This document shows positions 1 to 12,400 of a stretch of 64,000 bases of DNA, in pieces. The position numbers were made by a program, and so were the translations under genes. Origin of the DNA: Adenophora triphylla var. japonica (Eukaryota > Streptophyta > Magnoliopsida > Asterales > Campanulaceae); the NCBI GenBank assembly GCA_022495995.1, contig JAFEMH010001299.1:196001-260000 (forward strand), given 5' to 3'. Every line of letters begins with the position of its first letter. The first letter of the stretch is position 1. The notes beneath the pieces were generated by a model. It was given only the letters and a program-made list of their open reading frames with translations. It ran no database searches and was not told the DNA's origin.

Positions 1-474
1 TATCTCTTTTCATAAGTATAAATTTTAATTAAAGGAAGTGCCTAAAGGGGATGCTCTGTTATTTTCATTACTACTTCCATCCACTAAAGAATCCTACTTC
101 CCAGTCCAGAATGTTTCGTCCCTTTTGAAGATTAAACTCACGAGTTCCGTGACTGATGTCCTTCTAACTTTACCCCTCATGACTGAAATAAGCACTTGTA
201 TAGAACAAAGTTTGGTTGATGGTTTACTCTCAAGGGTAACTCCATGATTTAAAAGTTTACATCATTCTGTATTCATCAAAAGTCTTCCAGCACATGATGT
301 ACTTATTTTCTGGCCGTTTGAGACCTCTGAAAATTAAGGACTAATGATCAGTTTCTTTGCTTGGTTAGACATATTCAAGGCTATTGGCTTATTGGATTGT
401 GCTTAGTGTTGTAACTTTCAATTTGAAAAATAGATAATGTAACAGTTTCTAAAATTCATGGTTACATGCTTTAG

Positions 475-3400
475 GTTTCTTATAAGTGGCTGAGTCGAAA
501 CTTTTTGGTGTCGTCCAATGCTGCAAAGAGGTAAGCTTTTCTGTGGTGAAATAATCTTTCAATCATTTTCCTGATCAATTCTGTTTCAGTAATGTGTAAT
601 TGTTATTGACAGGTTGCTTGAAGAATTTGTCGAACAGAACGGAACTGGATTGGAAGTGGTATACTCTTTGTCTGGCTGGTTGAAAGATAATCCTTCAGTT
701 TACCATATAAGACTCGTTTCAAGATCTAAACTTGCAGGTTAGCTTTTCTACTAGAACTTGGTGCAGTACACTACACATTCTTATTCAATTTAAGGTATTG
801 CTTGATATTGCCCCTACATGTTGTGTGTTTTTGTTCCTCTTTCTACTGCATCTTCTATTCGATATACAGTCTCTTCCCCTTAATTTCTATTGCCAATTTT
901 CCTTATCTTTGAATAACTAACTCTTCTGACCCTTCATTACCGTAGAGACACTCTTCTATGCTACTCCCTCTGTCCCAAAATGATCTTCCACTTTTTTGGC
1001 GTTACTACGAATGAACTTTGAGCAATAATTTTAAGTTGATTTGATTATCCTAATGAAAATCTAGAACTTGTTATTGATACACCATCAACAAATAACACGT
1101 TTTAAATTTTCAATAGGATAATCAAATCAACCTAAAATTATTGCTCAAAGTTCATTCGTTGTAACGTCAAAAAAGTGGGAAGATCATTTTGGGACAGAGG
1201 GAGTATTATGCTTATCAGGGACAGGGGAAATTTATTTGATAGTGAGGACAGAGGAGTGCCAATGCAGGGTTTTATTAACATAAAAATGCATATTTACTGT
1301 ACTTTATCCTTTACGTCGGCTGATATTTCTCATCTAGAAGACGAGTCATATACCCTTTAGAAAAAATACTGAAAGGTAACTCTTTTTATTACACAAGTCT
1401 CTTCGTTACGTTTTGGAAACTTAAGCCAATATAAGTTTCTTTGCCAACATTAGGATTTGGAAGTTTAGATGTAATTCTTCTTTCTTACGTGCAGAGGCAA
1501 AAACACAATTTGCTGGCAGTTGCTCAGTTCAGGTGTATAGCATCCAAGCTTGCATCCCTAAGGATCCAGCGGGCCTTTGGAATGCTGAATTTCTGCAAAC
1601 AGAAGAGCTATTTAAGCAGCCCCCAGCAGTTGTTAATTGTTTGAGAGATAACAGGTAAAATATACTTCTGTACTTAAGTCGCTGAATGTACTTCCAGCCC
1701 TTCAATGATTCTCGTTGTTGATTAAATACACAACATTGTGGCATCTAAGTCCAAGTTGAAAAAGTACTTTTACCTGGGAAGTTGTTAACTCCAATTTAGG
1801 GGGTAGGACCTAGTACCTTGTGCACAGTTTATACTATAAAATTGATGTACGTAATAAATAGACATCTTGAACCTATGATTAATAGGCTTGTAATCAGGTA
1901 CTCCCTCCGTCCCATAATGATAGTCCCATTAGAAATTCAAACATCTTAACAACCTATTTTCATTTCCATTACTAACCTTAATGAGGTTTAATTGTTACTC
2001 CATCTCCCCCTCTTCTTCCTTGGTTGGCTCTCATCCTCTATTCTCTCCCTCTTCTTCCTTGGTTGGCAATTCGGAAGTTCAATGATTTTAAACTAACGGT
2101 GTTGGCAATGAGACTATCGTTTTGGTACAAACAAAAATGGCAATTGGGAACATCTTTTTGGACGGAGGGAGTATTATGATTGCTAGTAGTTGCTATGACA
2201 AGTTGGTTCTTGATCCTCGATGCTTATTTCTTTAGGTTTTGTGGGGTTTCAAATTCCTCAGTGAAGCGGAATGCAGGAGCATCAATAAGCACCAGTGCTC
2301 TGCAGGAGAAAAATGTTGGAGCCTCTGGGCCATCCAGAACAAGTTTTACAAATGAAATTACAAGTATTCAGCAGGGTCGAGAGAGAGAAAATCAGCAATC
2401 GAGCACCAGGGCCAGTTTGAAATCCCCCAAACATGCGAAAGATGTTAAAAATGGAAGTTCTGGGACAAAAGCTCATGAACATGGTAACAAAAATGTTGCA
2501 GATAACGAAAAAGCCCCTCAGTTTCCTACTAATAAAAAGAAAGGCGAAAATGATAAAACCAGTTCCACTGGCACTGGAGGCTCATTAGCTAGCATGTGGG
2601 GTCTTGCATCTACAAAAGCAAAGCCCATTCCAGTTACTGTAGAAACTAATGCTGCTGTTCCAGTTTCTAGTGGTTGGTTCCGCTTATTCTTACCGGTTAA
2701 CAAAATATTTATTTCTTCTCATTCTTGTTCTTGACTCATATTGTTACACTATGATTTACCCCAAAATTTAAAACGTAAATGAATTGTCTGTTTACTGCAG
2801 AAGCACAAGTATGTGCTCATGAAGCAGTAGAGTCTGGGAGTAGTGATGATGAAGGTCAAGGAGTGAACTTTAAAAGAGCATCTAATGGTGAAGGAAGTAG
2901 GAAGAGGAGGGTTGTCTTTGATTTCTCAGACGAGGATGATGATTACAAAGATACAGTTAGTCTTGCGTCACCAGATCCTCCTAAAAAGCAGTCCTCTCCA
3001 GAATCAAAACAAAGTTTGAAATCTTTAGATATGGAGAAGAAAAATCTGAAATTTGATGAACAAAAGAAAGATAAGGTAAAGTTCAAGAAAGAGAACGAAG
3101 CTACAGGCGGTCCTGACCCACTTGTTACGGAAGCATCAGCGATACACTACAAGGAGAAGAAAAATGGAAATCCATGTTCAGACCAAAGCCAATGCCTTGT
3201 TCCTGAAAAAGATGCATGTGGAAAGGGTAAGGTGAATGATGCTGCTCCAAGTTCACCCAAAAGGCGAAAAGTATTAAAGACACGGATAGATGAGCGAGGA
3301 AGGGAAGGTATGAATATGATAGAGACCTATTTCATTTCTCTCTCTGTTTTGTTTTGGTTTTCTGTTCTGTTTGAGTTGCTTGCAAATACATTATCTATGA

Positions 3401-5152
3401 AATGTTTTGGCAGTTGTGGAAGCTTAAAGTGTATTATGTTTGTTTCCGAAGAACCAAAGGTCACACTGAAAATTATGTTCATGTGTTTGTCTATAGCTTT
3501 TCGTTTCTAGGATATTGAGTTTTTAAATTGTAAAAAACCCTTAGAACAAAGTATGCAATATTATAAATAAATAATAGCTTCCAGCAAGTAAATACTGAGT
3601 TTTACACATGAGCTCCTTATTTTCAGTACTACAAATGTGAATACTACGTTCTTAGGCTCTGTTACCACATCCTTATTGAAAAGTTGTATTGTGTCTAATA
3701 ACTCATGGAAGGACCTATTATTGCTTCACCTATCTTGGCTTATGTGGAGAGATTAATATTTCCATATTTAGCCGACATCTATACTCATCTTTATACAGTA
3801 TCTTGTTCAGTCTTGCAGTGACGCTGCATGCTTGGAAAATTAATATTTTTGATAGAGTGCTTGAGTTTTTCTAGATTTCTGTGATCTCATGTTGATACAT
3901 GAAGTAACTGATAAAATAATTTGTAGGTGAATACATAGTTATTTTTTTGTACCATTCATGAAGTACTTTTCAGACAATTGTCTTCCTTTTTCTTGTGTTG
4001 TTTCTTAAGATTGTACTCAGTATCTATGTTGAAAGATTCATCATCTCATCCTTTCGTTTTGGTGCTTCAGTTACTGAGGTTGTTTGGGAGGGTGATGAGG
4101 TAGACAAAAAACCTGATGATAATGCAACAAAGAAAGTTGACAAAAATACACTGAACAATACCGTGAACAGGTAATCGTCATTATTGCTGCTCTATTCTAC
4201 TTCAATCTTGATTCAGTCATTTTTCGGTCTGAAAATATCATTTCACGTGGTAGAAGATATTCGGTCTTCATGGATGATTTCATAAATTGCTGATAGCCAT
4301 TTCCAACTTTATTTTCCAATTGATGCTTAGTTGTGTTAGTTCCTAATGTCACTACCTCCTTTCCACTTAAATGATTTACTAACCATGGGACTGATTTTCT
4401 CACGAAATGCCCAAAAGCATCTAAGTTCTTTGTTTAGATATAGACTTATAGTGCCAATCTTCTCACAACAAGGGAGGATTTCCTTCTCTTATTGCAAGTT
4501 TACCCCATATATCTAAAATTCCTGCAGCTATAACTGCTAGAATTAGATACTTTTACCCCAAGGTCAACGGGGGTGGGGAGGGGGGATGATGTGGGGTTCG
4601 AAGACAATACAACTTGCAAGGTCAGTCTCAAACAGGTAAGAGTACCTCACTACTGAACACTTTGACCTTAGGGCCAGGTAATAGTACCTCCTTACTGAAC
4701 ACTTTTAGGTCAACTTGCTCCCGAAGACTCTTGATAGAGCCGGTGTGCGAACTTGAGAACCTAGGTTTCATTACCTATAGGGTTAATGCACTTGGTCTAG
4801 ACCCCCCTGTAGGCCATCTTCCGGAACCTTGTGTTTTCTCACTTTCTAGGGGTTGGGGACTTCATAAAGTTGATTTGTCTACAAAAGGCTTGCAGTCATG
4901 ATAGAGGGATATGGTCATCGAGAAGATTAGTGATACGAAATATATGATTTCTCCAGTACATTGTTTCATTTGTAGCTGATATATTTTTAAATTGTTTTTC
5001 TTTCCAAATTCAGGCAACCTGCAGCAGCTCAGAAGTCACCTGCAGTCACTACTGCTCCGTCAAACACAGCAGGCAAAGCAGGAAACAAGAAAGGAGCAAA
5101 ACAGGATCCTAAACAAGGGAACATTCTTTCATTCTTCAAGAAGAAGGTTTAA
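475..5152 (+). CDS. POLD3: DNA polymerase delta subunit 3 (POLD3/p66-like), 5' end outside window
   Basis: Accessory subunit of replicative DNA polymerase delta, acting in the nucleus and linking the enzyme to PCNA. Seven exons fit GT-AG rules and keep frame: 475-530, 613-737, 1495-1654, 2236-2672, 2801-3307, 4071-4170, 5014-5152 (1524 nt, 507 codons plus stop). The N-terminal part reads SYKWLSRNFLVSSNAAKRLL, followed by a conserved VYSLSGWLKDNPSVYHIRLV block, as I recall plant POLD3. The middle is Lys/Ser/Asp-rich and disordered, with basic clusters such as KRRKVLKTR. The extreme C terminus QGNILSFFKKKV is a canonical PIP box (Q-x-x-I-x-x-F-F). The N-terminal exon or exons, probably some 20 residues, lie upstream of base 1. 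The introns at 738-1494 and 1655-2235 each carry a Stowaway MITE; those at 3308-4070 and 4171-5013 show nothing I recognise. Family assignment is confident. Confidence 0.93.
964..1203. mobile_element. Stowaway-type MITE in POLD3 intron
   Basis: The ends CTCCCTCTGTCCC and GGGACAGAGGGAG are inverted repeats flanked by TA on both sides (962-963, 1204-1205). Long subterminal arms pair almost completely (TTGAGCAATAATTTTAAGTT against its complement), giving a 240-bp hairpin. TIR sequence, TA duplication and size fit Tc1/mariner-derived Stowaway. No coding capacity. Confidence 0.9.
1901..2171. mobile_element. Stowaway-type MITE upstream of POLD3 exon 4
   Basis: Starts CTCCCTCCGTCCC, ends GGACGGAGGGAG, with TA at 1899-1900 and 2172-2173. 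It lies about 64 bp upstream of the 3' splice site at 2235, so it may hold the intron's branch point region close to its edge. The interior is pyrimidine-rich and holds a duplicated TCTTCTTCCTTGGTTGGC stretch. Confidence 0.85.
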
Positions 5153-5698
5153 AGAGGCATTCTGCTGATTTTTTGCATCTTTCCAACCTTGCTAGTTCTT
5201 CAGGTACTAGTCATTCATGTAAATATAGGTTTAAAACTCGTACATTTTTTTTTTTTGTTCAAATAGCTGTAGCCCTTTCAGTTAGATAAGAATAGTTTGA
5301 ACTCAGTGCCCGTGTCACATTTTCAAGAACTTTCTATTCATTTTCCTCTCGTGGATTATATACCGTTAAGTTGCAGATGATCATTTTTTTTTAATCGTGG
5401 AAGAGACAACTATAAACTTCTGTAGTAGTGCACACCAATTTGTTAACAAAACACAAGGCTGCCCATAAATTACTTGGTTCAACTGGTCTTACAAAATGCT
5501 TCCCAGTTACCAGCTCGAACTGTTTCAGAAGAATAAGAAAAATGCTTTCTGTACAAGCTAAGTATGAAAAGAAACTTGTACCAGTCCTGTAAAGTTGATT
5601 AAAAGTGAACCATGCTGGATTTACAATTAAAATACAAGATTTACAGCAGACTTGTCCCTGTGCTAGTAGTGATATAGCTAGCAATTCCATTTCTATAT
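5153..5698. other. Convergent 3' intergenic region of POLD3 and UBTD-like gene
   Basis: 546 bp between two convergent stop codons. It should hold both 3' UTRs. I see no clear coding exon or repeat; short ORFs here are not convincing. Confidence 0.6.
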
Positions 5699-6576
5699 TT
5701 AACTTTCTCGTATCAAGTTATATGGCTCGCTCAGAACGTATTTTGGTATTTCATATTTTGCACCTGCATGAGTAATTGCAATTCAGATCATTGTGACATA
5801 AGAAGCCAGAGGAGAAGAAGAAGAAAATGTAAGTATTTACGGTTCTACCCCTCTTGTGGAACAGTTAAGTACCTCTTTCGTCATAACAAACGGTTAAATC
5901 AGACTTATGAACGATGATCCCAGCACTGTTCAGAATGGCTCGAGCAAGGGTTATATCAGCTTCAGCTGCAGCATGGAGTGCATCCCAAATTTCTGTCACA
6001 GGTAAAATCACGAAAATAAGCCTAACATTTGTATGCTAGATGAAGTCTTTTTATGTGATAAGACCTAAAATTTTCGTAAATGGAATTGATGAACATCTGA
6101 AATTACGACCTTTCTTCCCACCATGGTGAGGTGCAGTGTCCCAGAACTCATCTCTTATCTGCATAATCTGGCTTATTGTTATTGGTTGCGGAAACTTCCA
6201 TGGTTTCGGCTTTCTGATAGTTTTCACTGTTCCTGTCATAACAGATTTATGTCCATGCTAATGTCAAACAGTTTTGATTTGTAAATCGAGTTGTCAGTTT
6301 GTCAGATGGGGTGAACTTGGCAATACAGGTATTAGGAAATGAACTAGGGCTGTTACACGTCGCGAGCCTGTTCGAGCTCGGCTCGGGCTCGGCTCGAAAA
6401 AAGCTCGAGTTCGAGTGGGCTCGAGTTGAACTCGAGCTCGAGCTCGAACCGATTTTTAAGCTCGTCATTTTTTCGAGCTCGGCTCGTGTTCGGCTCGTAT
6501 GTTCGACGAGCTTTGTTCGAGATCGACTCGTTTGAGCTCGACTCGGGATCGGCTCGTTAAAAGCTCGAATGAATTA

Positions 6577-6671
<95 letters not shown>

Positions 6672-7032
6672 CTCGTTTAGGCTCGAGTTCGATTACAACT
6701 CGAATTAGGGCTCGATAAAGCTCGTTTGATTTCAGATTTTTTTCAAAAAATAAGTCGAAGCTCGAGCTCGGCTCGTTAATACTCGAGTTCGAGCAGCTCG
6801 CGAAAAGCTCGCGAGCCGGCTCGCGAAAAGCTCGAAACTTGATTCGAGCCGAGCTCGAACAGGAATTCTGGGCTCGAGCTCGTTTAAAAGTTAACGAGCT
6901 CGAGCTCGAAACATCAAAAGCTCGGCTCGGCTCGGCTCGTTTACAGCCCTAAACTGAACAAACATGAAGAAGAAGAAGATTAGTTATAAACTCACGGTTT
7001 CTCTTCACTGGCAATGATCCAGCACACCCCAT
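5699..7032 (-). CDS. UBTD/DC-UbP-type ubiquitin-binding-domain protein, 114 aa
   Basis: Four exons on the minus strand: 7032-6996, 6232-6110, 5992-5873, 5763-5699 (345 nt, 114 aa). All introns are GT-AG and the phases fit. The protein starts MGCAGSLPVKRN, contains IRKPKPWKFPQPITISQI and EFWDTAPHHGGKKEIWDAL, and ends PKYVLSEPYNLIRES. This is the helical N-terminal ubiquitin-binding domain of UBTD1/2 (DC-UbP); plant members usually stop after it and lack the ubiquitin-like domain, as here. Gly2-Cys3 suggests N-myristoylation plus palmitoylation, hence membrane association (inference). Exon 1 codes only 12 complete residues, so gene finders may miss it. Intron 1 (6233-6995) is mostly a hAT MITE. 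The gene is convergent with POLD3. The cellular role of the plant family is not well defined. Confidence 0.9.
6345..6951. mobile_element. hAT-type MITE rich in GAGCTCG repeats
   Basis: Terminal inverted repeats TAGGGCTGTTACACG and (on minus) TAGGGCTGTAAACGAG. The 8-bp flanks AAATGAAC (6337-6344) and AACTGAAC (6952-6959) match at 7 of 8, as expected of a hAT target duplication. The body consists almost entirely of permutations of GAGCTCG/GCTCGA around a (TA)n core. It lies in intron 1 of the UBTD-like gene. No transposase ORF; the ORFs running through it reflect low complexity. Confidence 0.82.
6580..6669. repeat. (TA)n microsatellite
   Basis: About 45 uninterrupted TA units at the centre of the hAT MITE. 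It would read as an artificial (YI)n peptide, so it is not coding. Confidence 0.97.
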
Positions 7033-7357
7033 TTTCTCGTTTTTGCTTCTCTGTAACAATAAAATAGTCTACGCCCTATAACGATTGAACAATCGGGAGC
7101 TTAGCTTAGTGAAATTTACGTGTGCGAAAGTAGGGATTTCAGGGAAATGGATGAAGTTATTTGAGGACTTGTTTGCTCTGTTGTGGAAGTCATAACAATA
7201 AGCAATGACACAGGAAGAGGGAAGGGAAACACTTATCATAGTGGTTGGCTGATGATGTTTCTTTCTCGTGACCAATTGTGGTTCTTTTTTCCCTCTTTAA
7301 AACTGATGTAGCCCTTCCTTTACTTGGTTCACTTGAGACGGGAAATTTAACTAGATA
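7033..7357 (-). promoter_or_regulatory. Upstream region of the UBTD-like gene
   Basis: 325 bp between the start codon and a Stowaway insertion. By position it holds the 5' UTR and proximal promoter. I see no unambiguous TATA box or known operator. Confidence 0.35.
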
Positions 7358-7514
7358 CTCCCTCCGTCCCAAAATGTTTGTCCCATTTGACTTTTTTGTT
7401 GAACTTTGACCACAAATATACGAGAGATTAATCATGTTCATGAAATTCTAAAAGTTGTTGTTGATAATATTATTAATGGTGAATCAATAGAAATTTTTAG
7501 AATTTCATGAACAT

Positions 7515-8248
7515 TGAAAGAAATGGAGCGGCTAGGAAGTGCACAGAAAGTCACAGAAGCCTGATGTGAGTCCTGATGCTATCGCACCAGCACTAGCACA
7601 GCAGAATTTGCAGCGGAATAAATAAAAAAAACAGAAAGTAAAAACACAGATTTCCAATTTTATCTACAAAGAATATGTCAGACAATAAAAACTTCTCTTT
7701 GATTGTACTTTGAAATTCGATTACAAAAGAAACAAGAGAAGCAATAAAACTTAAAACACTAAAGCACAAGTTCAATATGTGAACTTGTGTTTACAAAACT
7801 TTTTCACGAAAACAAAGAATAAAACTCAGAATAGTCGTTCAGCCCTCTATGCTTAGAATGCGTGAGAAACATTGTGAAAGTCATCTGCTTTTATAAGGTG
7901 AGAAACTCTAGAAATAAGGAAGAGATTGGTCTTGATACTCCAGCCATGTATATCACTTCAGCCGTGATTCTCTGTGATCTCATAAGCCGTGTGAATCACC
8001 TTGGAGTCCAAGCAAAAAGTCCTTCTTTTATTTGAACTCTTTCCTTGTCTTTCCTTGTGTGAGAGTCCTACAAAATAAACAAAATATACTAAAACAAATC
8101 CATATTTTGTTAGTAGATTAGTCAATAAAATAAATAACTAAATAAACTAAAAAGATATTTACAAATATATTTTAAAATTAAGAAAGATACAAATCCTAAT
8201 AATTAAAAAACATCCTTGGAAAATATGTGTGAAACACTCACACTTACA
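7515..8248 (-). repeat. 3' LTR of the minus-strand Sirevirus
   Basis: 734 bp; on minus it runs TGTAAGTG to CTTTCA. It is nearly identical to 12504-13233. A degenerate copy of the Sirevirus four-part dyad lies at 7563-7600. Confidence 0.93.
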
Positions 8249-8710
8249 ATCTCCCCCTGATTTGTAGCTTTCTGGTCAAAACAAGATTTGATAAATAACT
8301 TACGCTCAAGCCAATAAATCAACCAAATTATCAAATATATAAAACTCCCCCTAAATTATCAAATGATCAAACTCCCCCTTAATCTGTTACAGTCTATCAT
8401 CAACCTTCAGTTGTATCTCCCATTTTTACTTGCTCTCCCCCTTTTTGACCAGAATGGAGAATATCAATACGCAACACTTTGTGTTCCCTCCAACGAAAAT
8501 AGAGAAAGACGGTGGCCGCCGATGAGAGATGAGTAAAGGGGTCTAGGGAGACGAAAAACAGAGGACGGTACTTACCAAAACTACATCTCCATCATTTTTG
8601 AATTTCAAGGAGATTAAGGACTTAAAAAAATGGTAATAAAATCTTTTCTTTTGTGAGTAATGTACCTGCCATAAAAATATCAAACAATACCATAGAGCAC
8701 GCTCCCCCTA
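8249..8710 (-). promoter_or_regulatory. Polypurine tract cluster before the 3' LTR
   Basis: CTCCCCC runs (AGGGGGAG on minus) occur at about 8251, 8346, 8371, 8436 and 8702. The one touching the LTR at 8251 should be the functional plus-strand primer; the upstream copies match the multiple-PPT arrangement reported for Sireviruses. Confidence 0.7.
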
Positions 8711-9430
8711 ACCACAAACTATTAGACAAAAACAAATTTGATTGGAGAGTCATTGAGCACAAGTTTTTTATGCGAAAATTATGGGAAGAATAAAAAAACT
8801 TGAGTAATATTTTCACCAAGAACAAGGATGACATAAATTTATGACTATACAATTATGCATAATGCACACGCAAGTGAAGGATAAATCTCAGTATATGTGT
8901 GGCATAGTATGTGATTACATCAAGGTACGCATTTCCTCTAAGAAAGTCAATGAATCAGAATCTTGTCTTGCTTGGCCTCTAGAATGCTTCCACATACAAT
9001 TTTTTTTCGTGGAAAAATATATTATGGGTAGCTTTCACTCTTCTTAAACTCATGGATAGCCTTCTTTCGAATGATCTTATCAATTTGACTCAAACTTTCT
9101 CTTGAAGTCATTTTGATCACATTGAAATGACTTCATACCATGGATGGAGTAGCTGTTTCCCAAACATTTTTTTTTTATTTTTGCACCCACCAAGAGACAT
9201 CTAGTAAGATAATTTTAGAGTCAACTGTTGTTGACTACTATATAAGAAGGATTCACAATTCAGAGAGGAGACGAGTCAAAGATGTAATACAAGTGACCAC
9301 ACTGAGAGATATCGTGCAATTTAAACAAATATGCATGCATTTTTTTTCATTTTTTTTTTCATTTTTTTTTTTTTTAATAATATACAATACATGTGTAGAC
9401 CATGATGTGACCACACAAGGGATCACACCA
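8711..9430 (-). other. 3' untranslated region of the deleted Sirevirus
   Basis: Sequence between the ORF stop and the PPT cluster. No ORF resembles the env-like gene found at this position in the second Sirevirus, so that region appears lost. T-rich runs lie at 9170-9180 and 9340-9376. A half-conserved dyad lies at 9391-9432. Confidence 0.55.
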
Positions 9431-12400
9431 TCAACAGACACACAAACAGAGAGACTTTCTTAGAGTGTAAAGTCTCTCAAAATCAATGGCCTTGGTGAAA
9501 AAGTTAGCCAACTGTTTTTCAGTTCTTATAGGATTTAGGCTAAAAAATTTATGCTCAATAAGGTCTCGAATAAAATGATGTCTAATGTATTTGTGTTTAG
9601 TGCGAGAGTGCTTAACAGGATTTTTTGAAATGTCTATAGCACTTTGATTATCACAAAAGACAATTAACACATTACTTTTATGTCCGTGGTCCATAATCAT
9701 CTTATTCATCCAAAATAATTGAGAGCAACATCTTTCTATAGAGTGAGAAGCATAGTTTTTATTGTACCAAAAGACCATGTTATTTTCAAGATAAAAACAA
9801 CCCCCAATTTTACTCTTCAATTCATTTGTACCCCACTCATATTTTTCTATTTCAACAATTTTGGGCTCAAGATGAGATAAATAATGACAAACTCTTACCT
9901 CGGGTAACACAGAAGATGTCCAGTTTAGGCCAGCAAAGTCTTTGAAATTGACTCTAACCTTCGGTTTGGTGCTTACCTTTGCATGCATGTCTCCAAGCAC
10001 TTGTGAGATGGAATGGTCCATTTGTATTTTGCTTGAAATGTCTCTGAAACTATTCATACCTGCTTCTTTACTATCTGAGCTGCTGAAGGATGCCTTTGAA
10101 TCTGAACAGCCATTAAATTCTGCTGATGTGAGCTGCGATGTGATCACATCACGGGGTACATCAGTCTTTTCTGCATTCTCTTGCTTTCTCTCTAGAATTT
10201 TCTGTTCAGATTCTTCATTTGCGGTCTCCAGCTCTTCAACACAACCTGTAATATCACAAAACTTATAACAATTTTCAGAAGTTTTAAATCCTTTAAAGAC
10301 ACAATGGTTTGTTTTATCAAAAACCTCACAGACTTGCTTATCAAATTTCACATGCATATCATCGTCACACAAATGACTAATGCTTATGAGATTGACCTTA
10401 AGGCCTTTTACATGAAGAACATTATGGAGATTAGGTAGACCCTCAACACTCAAGGTTCCTTTACCAACAATCTTACCTTGGGCACCACCTCCATATTTCA
10501 CAATTCCTCCATTCACAGGAGAATAATCAAACAGAAATTTAGTTGAACCTGTCATGTGCCTTGAGCACCCACTATCAAAATACCAAGAGCTAGACATACT
10601 GCTCTTCGGAGAGGCAAAAACAACCTTACACTCTTCATCCTTCTTCTCAGCCCACACAAACTGCCCAGATTTCTGGTGATGTGAGTGGTGATGTGAGTAC
10701 ATCCGGAGGCTCATCTGCGGAGCAGATTTTCCAAGATCATGAATTCTTTGGTAACAAAACGGTCTGATATGACCTGGAGCAAAACAGTAATGACACACAA
10801 ACTTTCTTCTCCTAGGTTTGGACTCTACCTTTTGAAAATCTTTAGATTTAGAGGTACCTTCACCTTCTTTTACAAATGTGGATTCGTAGCCAAGACCAGT
10901 TTTAGTTTGAATTCCCAAGTTTAAAACTTCTTCAGATTTAGCTTTTCCAGAGTTTAACTTTTTAAAAGTCCCATTCGCTTTTTCAAGTTCAGCTTTGGTT
11001 TTCTCGAGTTCAATATCACGCTTAGTAAGCATGACTTCGAGTTTGGCTATGGAATCCTTTTGGTTGTCATTTTCAATGGAAACTCTCTCAAGATCAGATT
11101 TTAAAGAAGAAATTTCAGTTGAGAGTTTCGCATTGACCTTTTCAAAAACATCAAGTTTTTCAATACGTTTTTGCCAATCGGCAAAAAGTTCAGTATATGC
11201 CTCATGAAGTTCCTCAAAATTACCATCACATTCCTCTTCATCCTCTGGTTTTTCAGAAACAGAAGAATTGAAGCAGTTGAACATAGAGTCGGAAGATGTG
11301 ATGGTTGGTGTGACAACATCTGAAGCTACATCAGCTTGATGTTCGTGACTAGGAGACGAGACTTCCATGATTGCTAAGTTTAGTGTTTCATCATCGTCCT
11401 CACTATCACTAAGGGTCGCACAAAAGCTCATTCCCTTTTTCTTCAGAGTGTTGGCACACTCATTGGCATAGTGACCGAAGCCTTTACAGGCTCTACATTG
11501 AATAGAATCAGATCTCCTTTTTGAAAAACTTCTAGGTTGTTTAAAAGTATTTTCAGTAACCTCCTCGGAATTTTCAATAGTTGATATGTTTTGGCTTTCT
11601 GATGGAAACTTGTTATCCTTTTTGTTTTTTAAAAAAGATGTAAACCTTTTAGTGAGTAAAGCCACATCTTCAATTTTCAAATCAGAAATCTCTATATCTT
11701 TAGAGATTTCTACAATTTCTTTAGAAACTTTGGAGGCACTGGAAAGAGCATCAGCAAGAGCAATACTTTCAGCTTTATGTTGTTGCTGAATATATGTGTT
11801 CATCTCAAACATGGTTAGTTTACCCACAAGAGTATCTAAAGCCATGGTTGCAGTGTCATTTGCTTCTTCAATAGCAGCAATTTTAATATTAAATTTATCA
11901 GTGACAGTTCTTAACATTTTGCATACTAATCTAGCATTTGATATAGGCTCACCTAGGGAGAGGCATTCATTTGAGATTTCTCTCATTTTAGCAGAATAGC
12001 TTTTTATGTCCTCTGTCTCATTCATCCTCAAGTTTTCAAACTTGGTCATGAGAATTCTCAACCTAGTGGCTTTAACACTATCATCACCTTCACAGTGAGC
12101 TTGCAAAATATCCCAGGCAGTCTTTGCTATATTTTGATTTATTACAAGTCTAAACATGTGTTCATCCACATGACTTGAAATAGCACCAAGGGCCCTAGAA
12201 TTATAATTAGCTAGGGTAATTTCAGCCGTAGTCCAGTCTTCCTCAGGTTTAAGTTTGTAGGATTTTTCAGAGGTTTCACCCACTACATCCTTGTTTTCAA
12301 CCTTAGGAGGAGACCATGGGACAATAATACTAAGCCACGCCCTTTCATCAATTGCTTTGATGTAAAGACGCATCTTAGCTTTCCATAAAGCATAATTAGT

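Noticed and set aside
4566..4900. Possible repeat or exon in a POLD3 intron, with a duplicated TAGTACCTC..TACTGAACACTTT segment
   Set aside because: Only a local duplication is visible; no TSD, TIR or coding link to the flanking exons.
5391..5690. 99-codon minus-strand ORF as an extra gene
   Set aside because: It lies in the 3' region downstream of the UBTD-like stop codon, with no conserved motif; probably 3' UTR sequence.
6499..6708. ORF with a long Tyr-Ile repeat
   Set aside because: Translation of the (TA)n microsatellite inside a hAT MITE.
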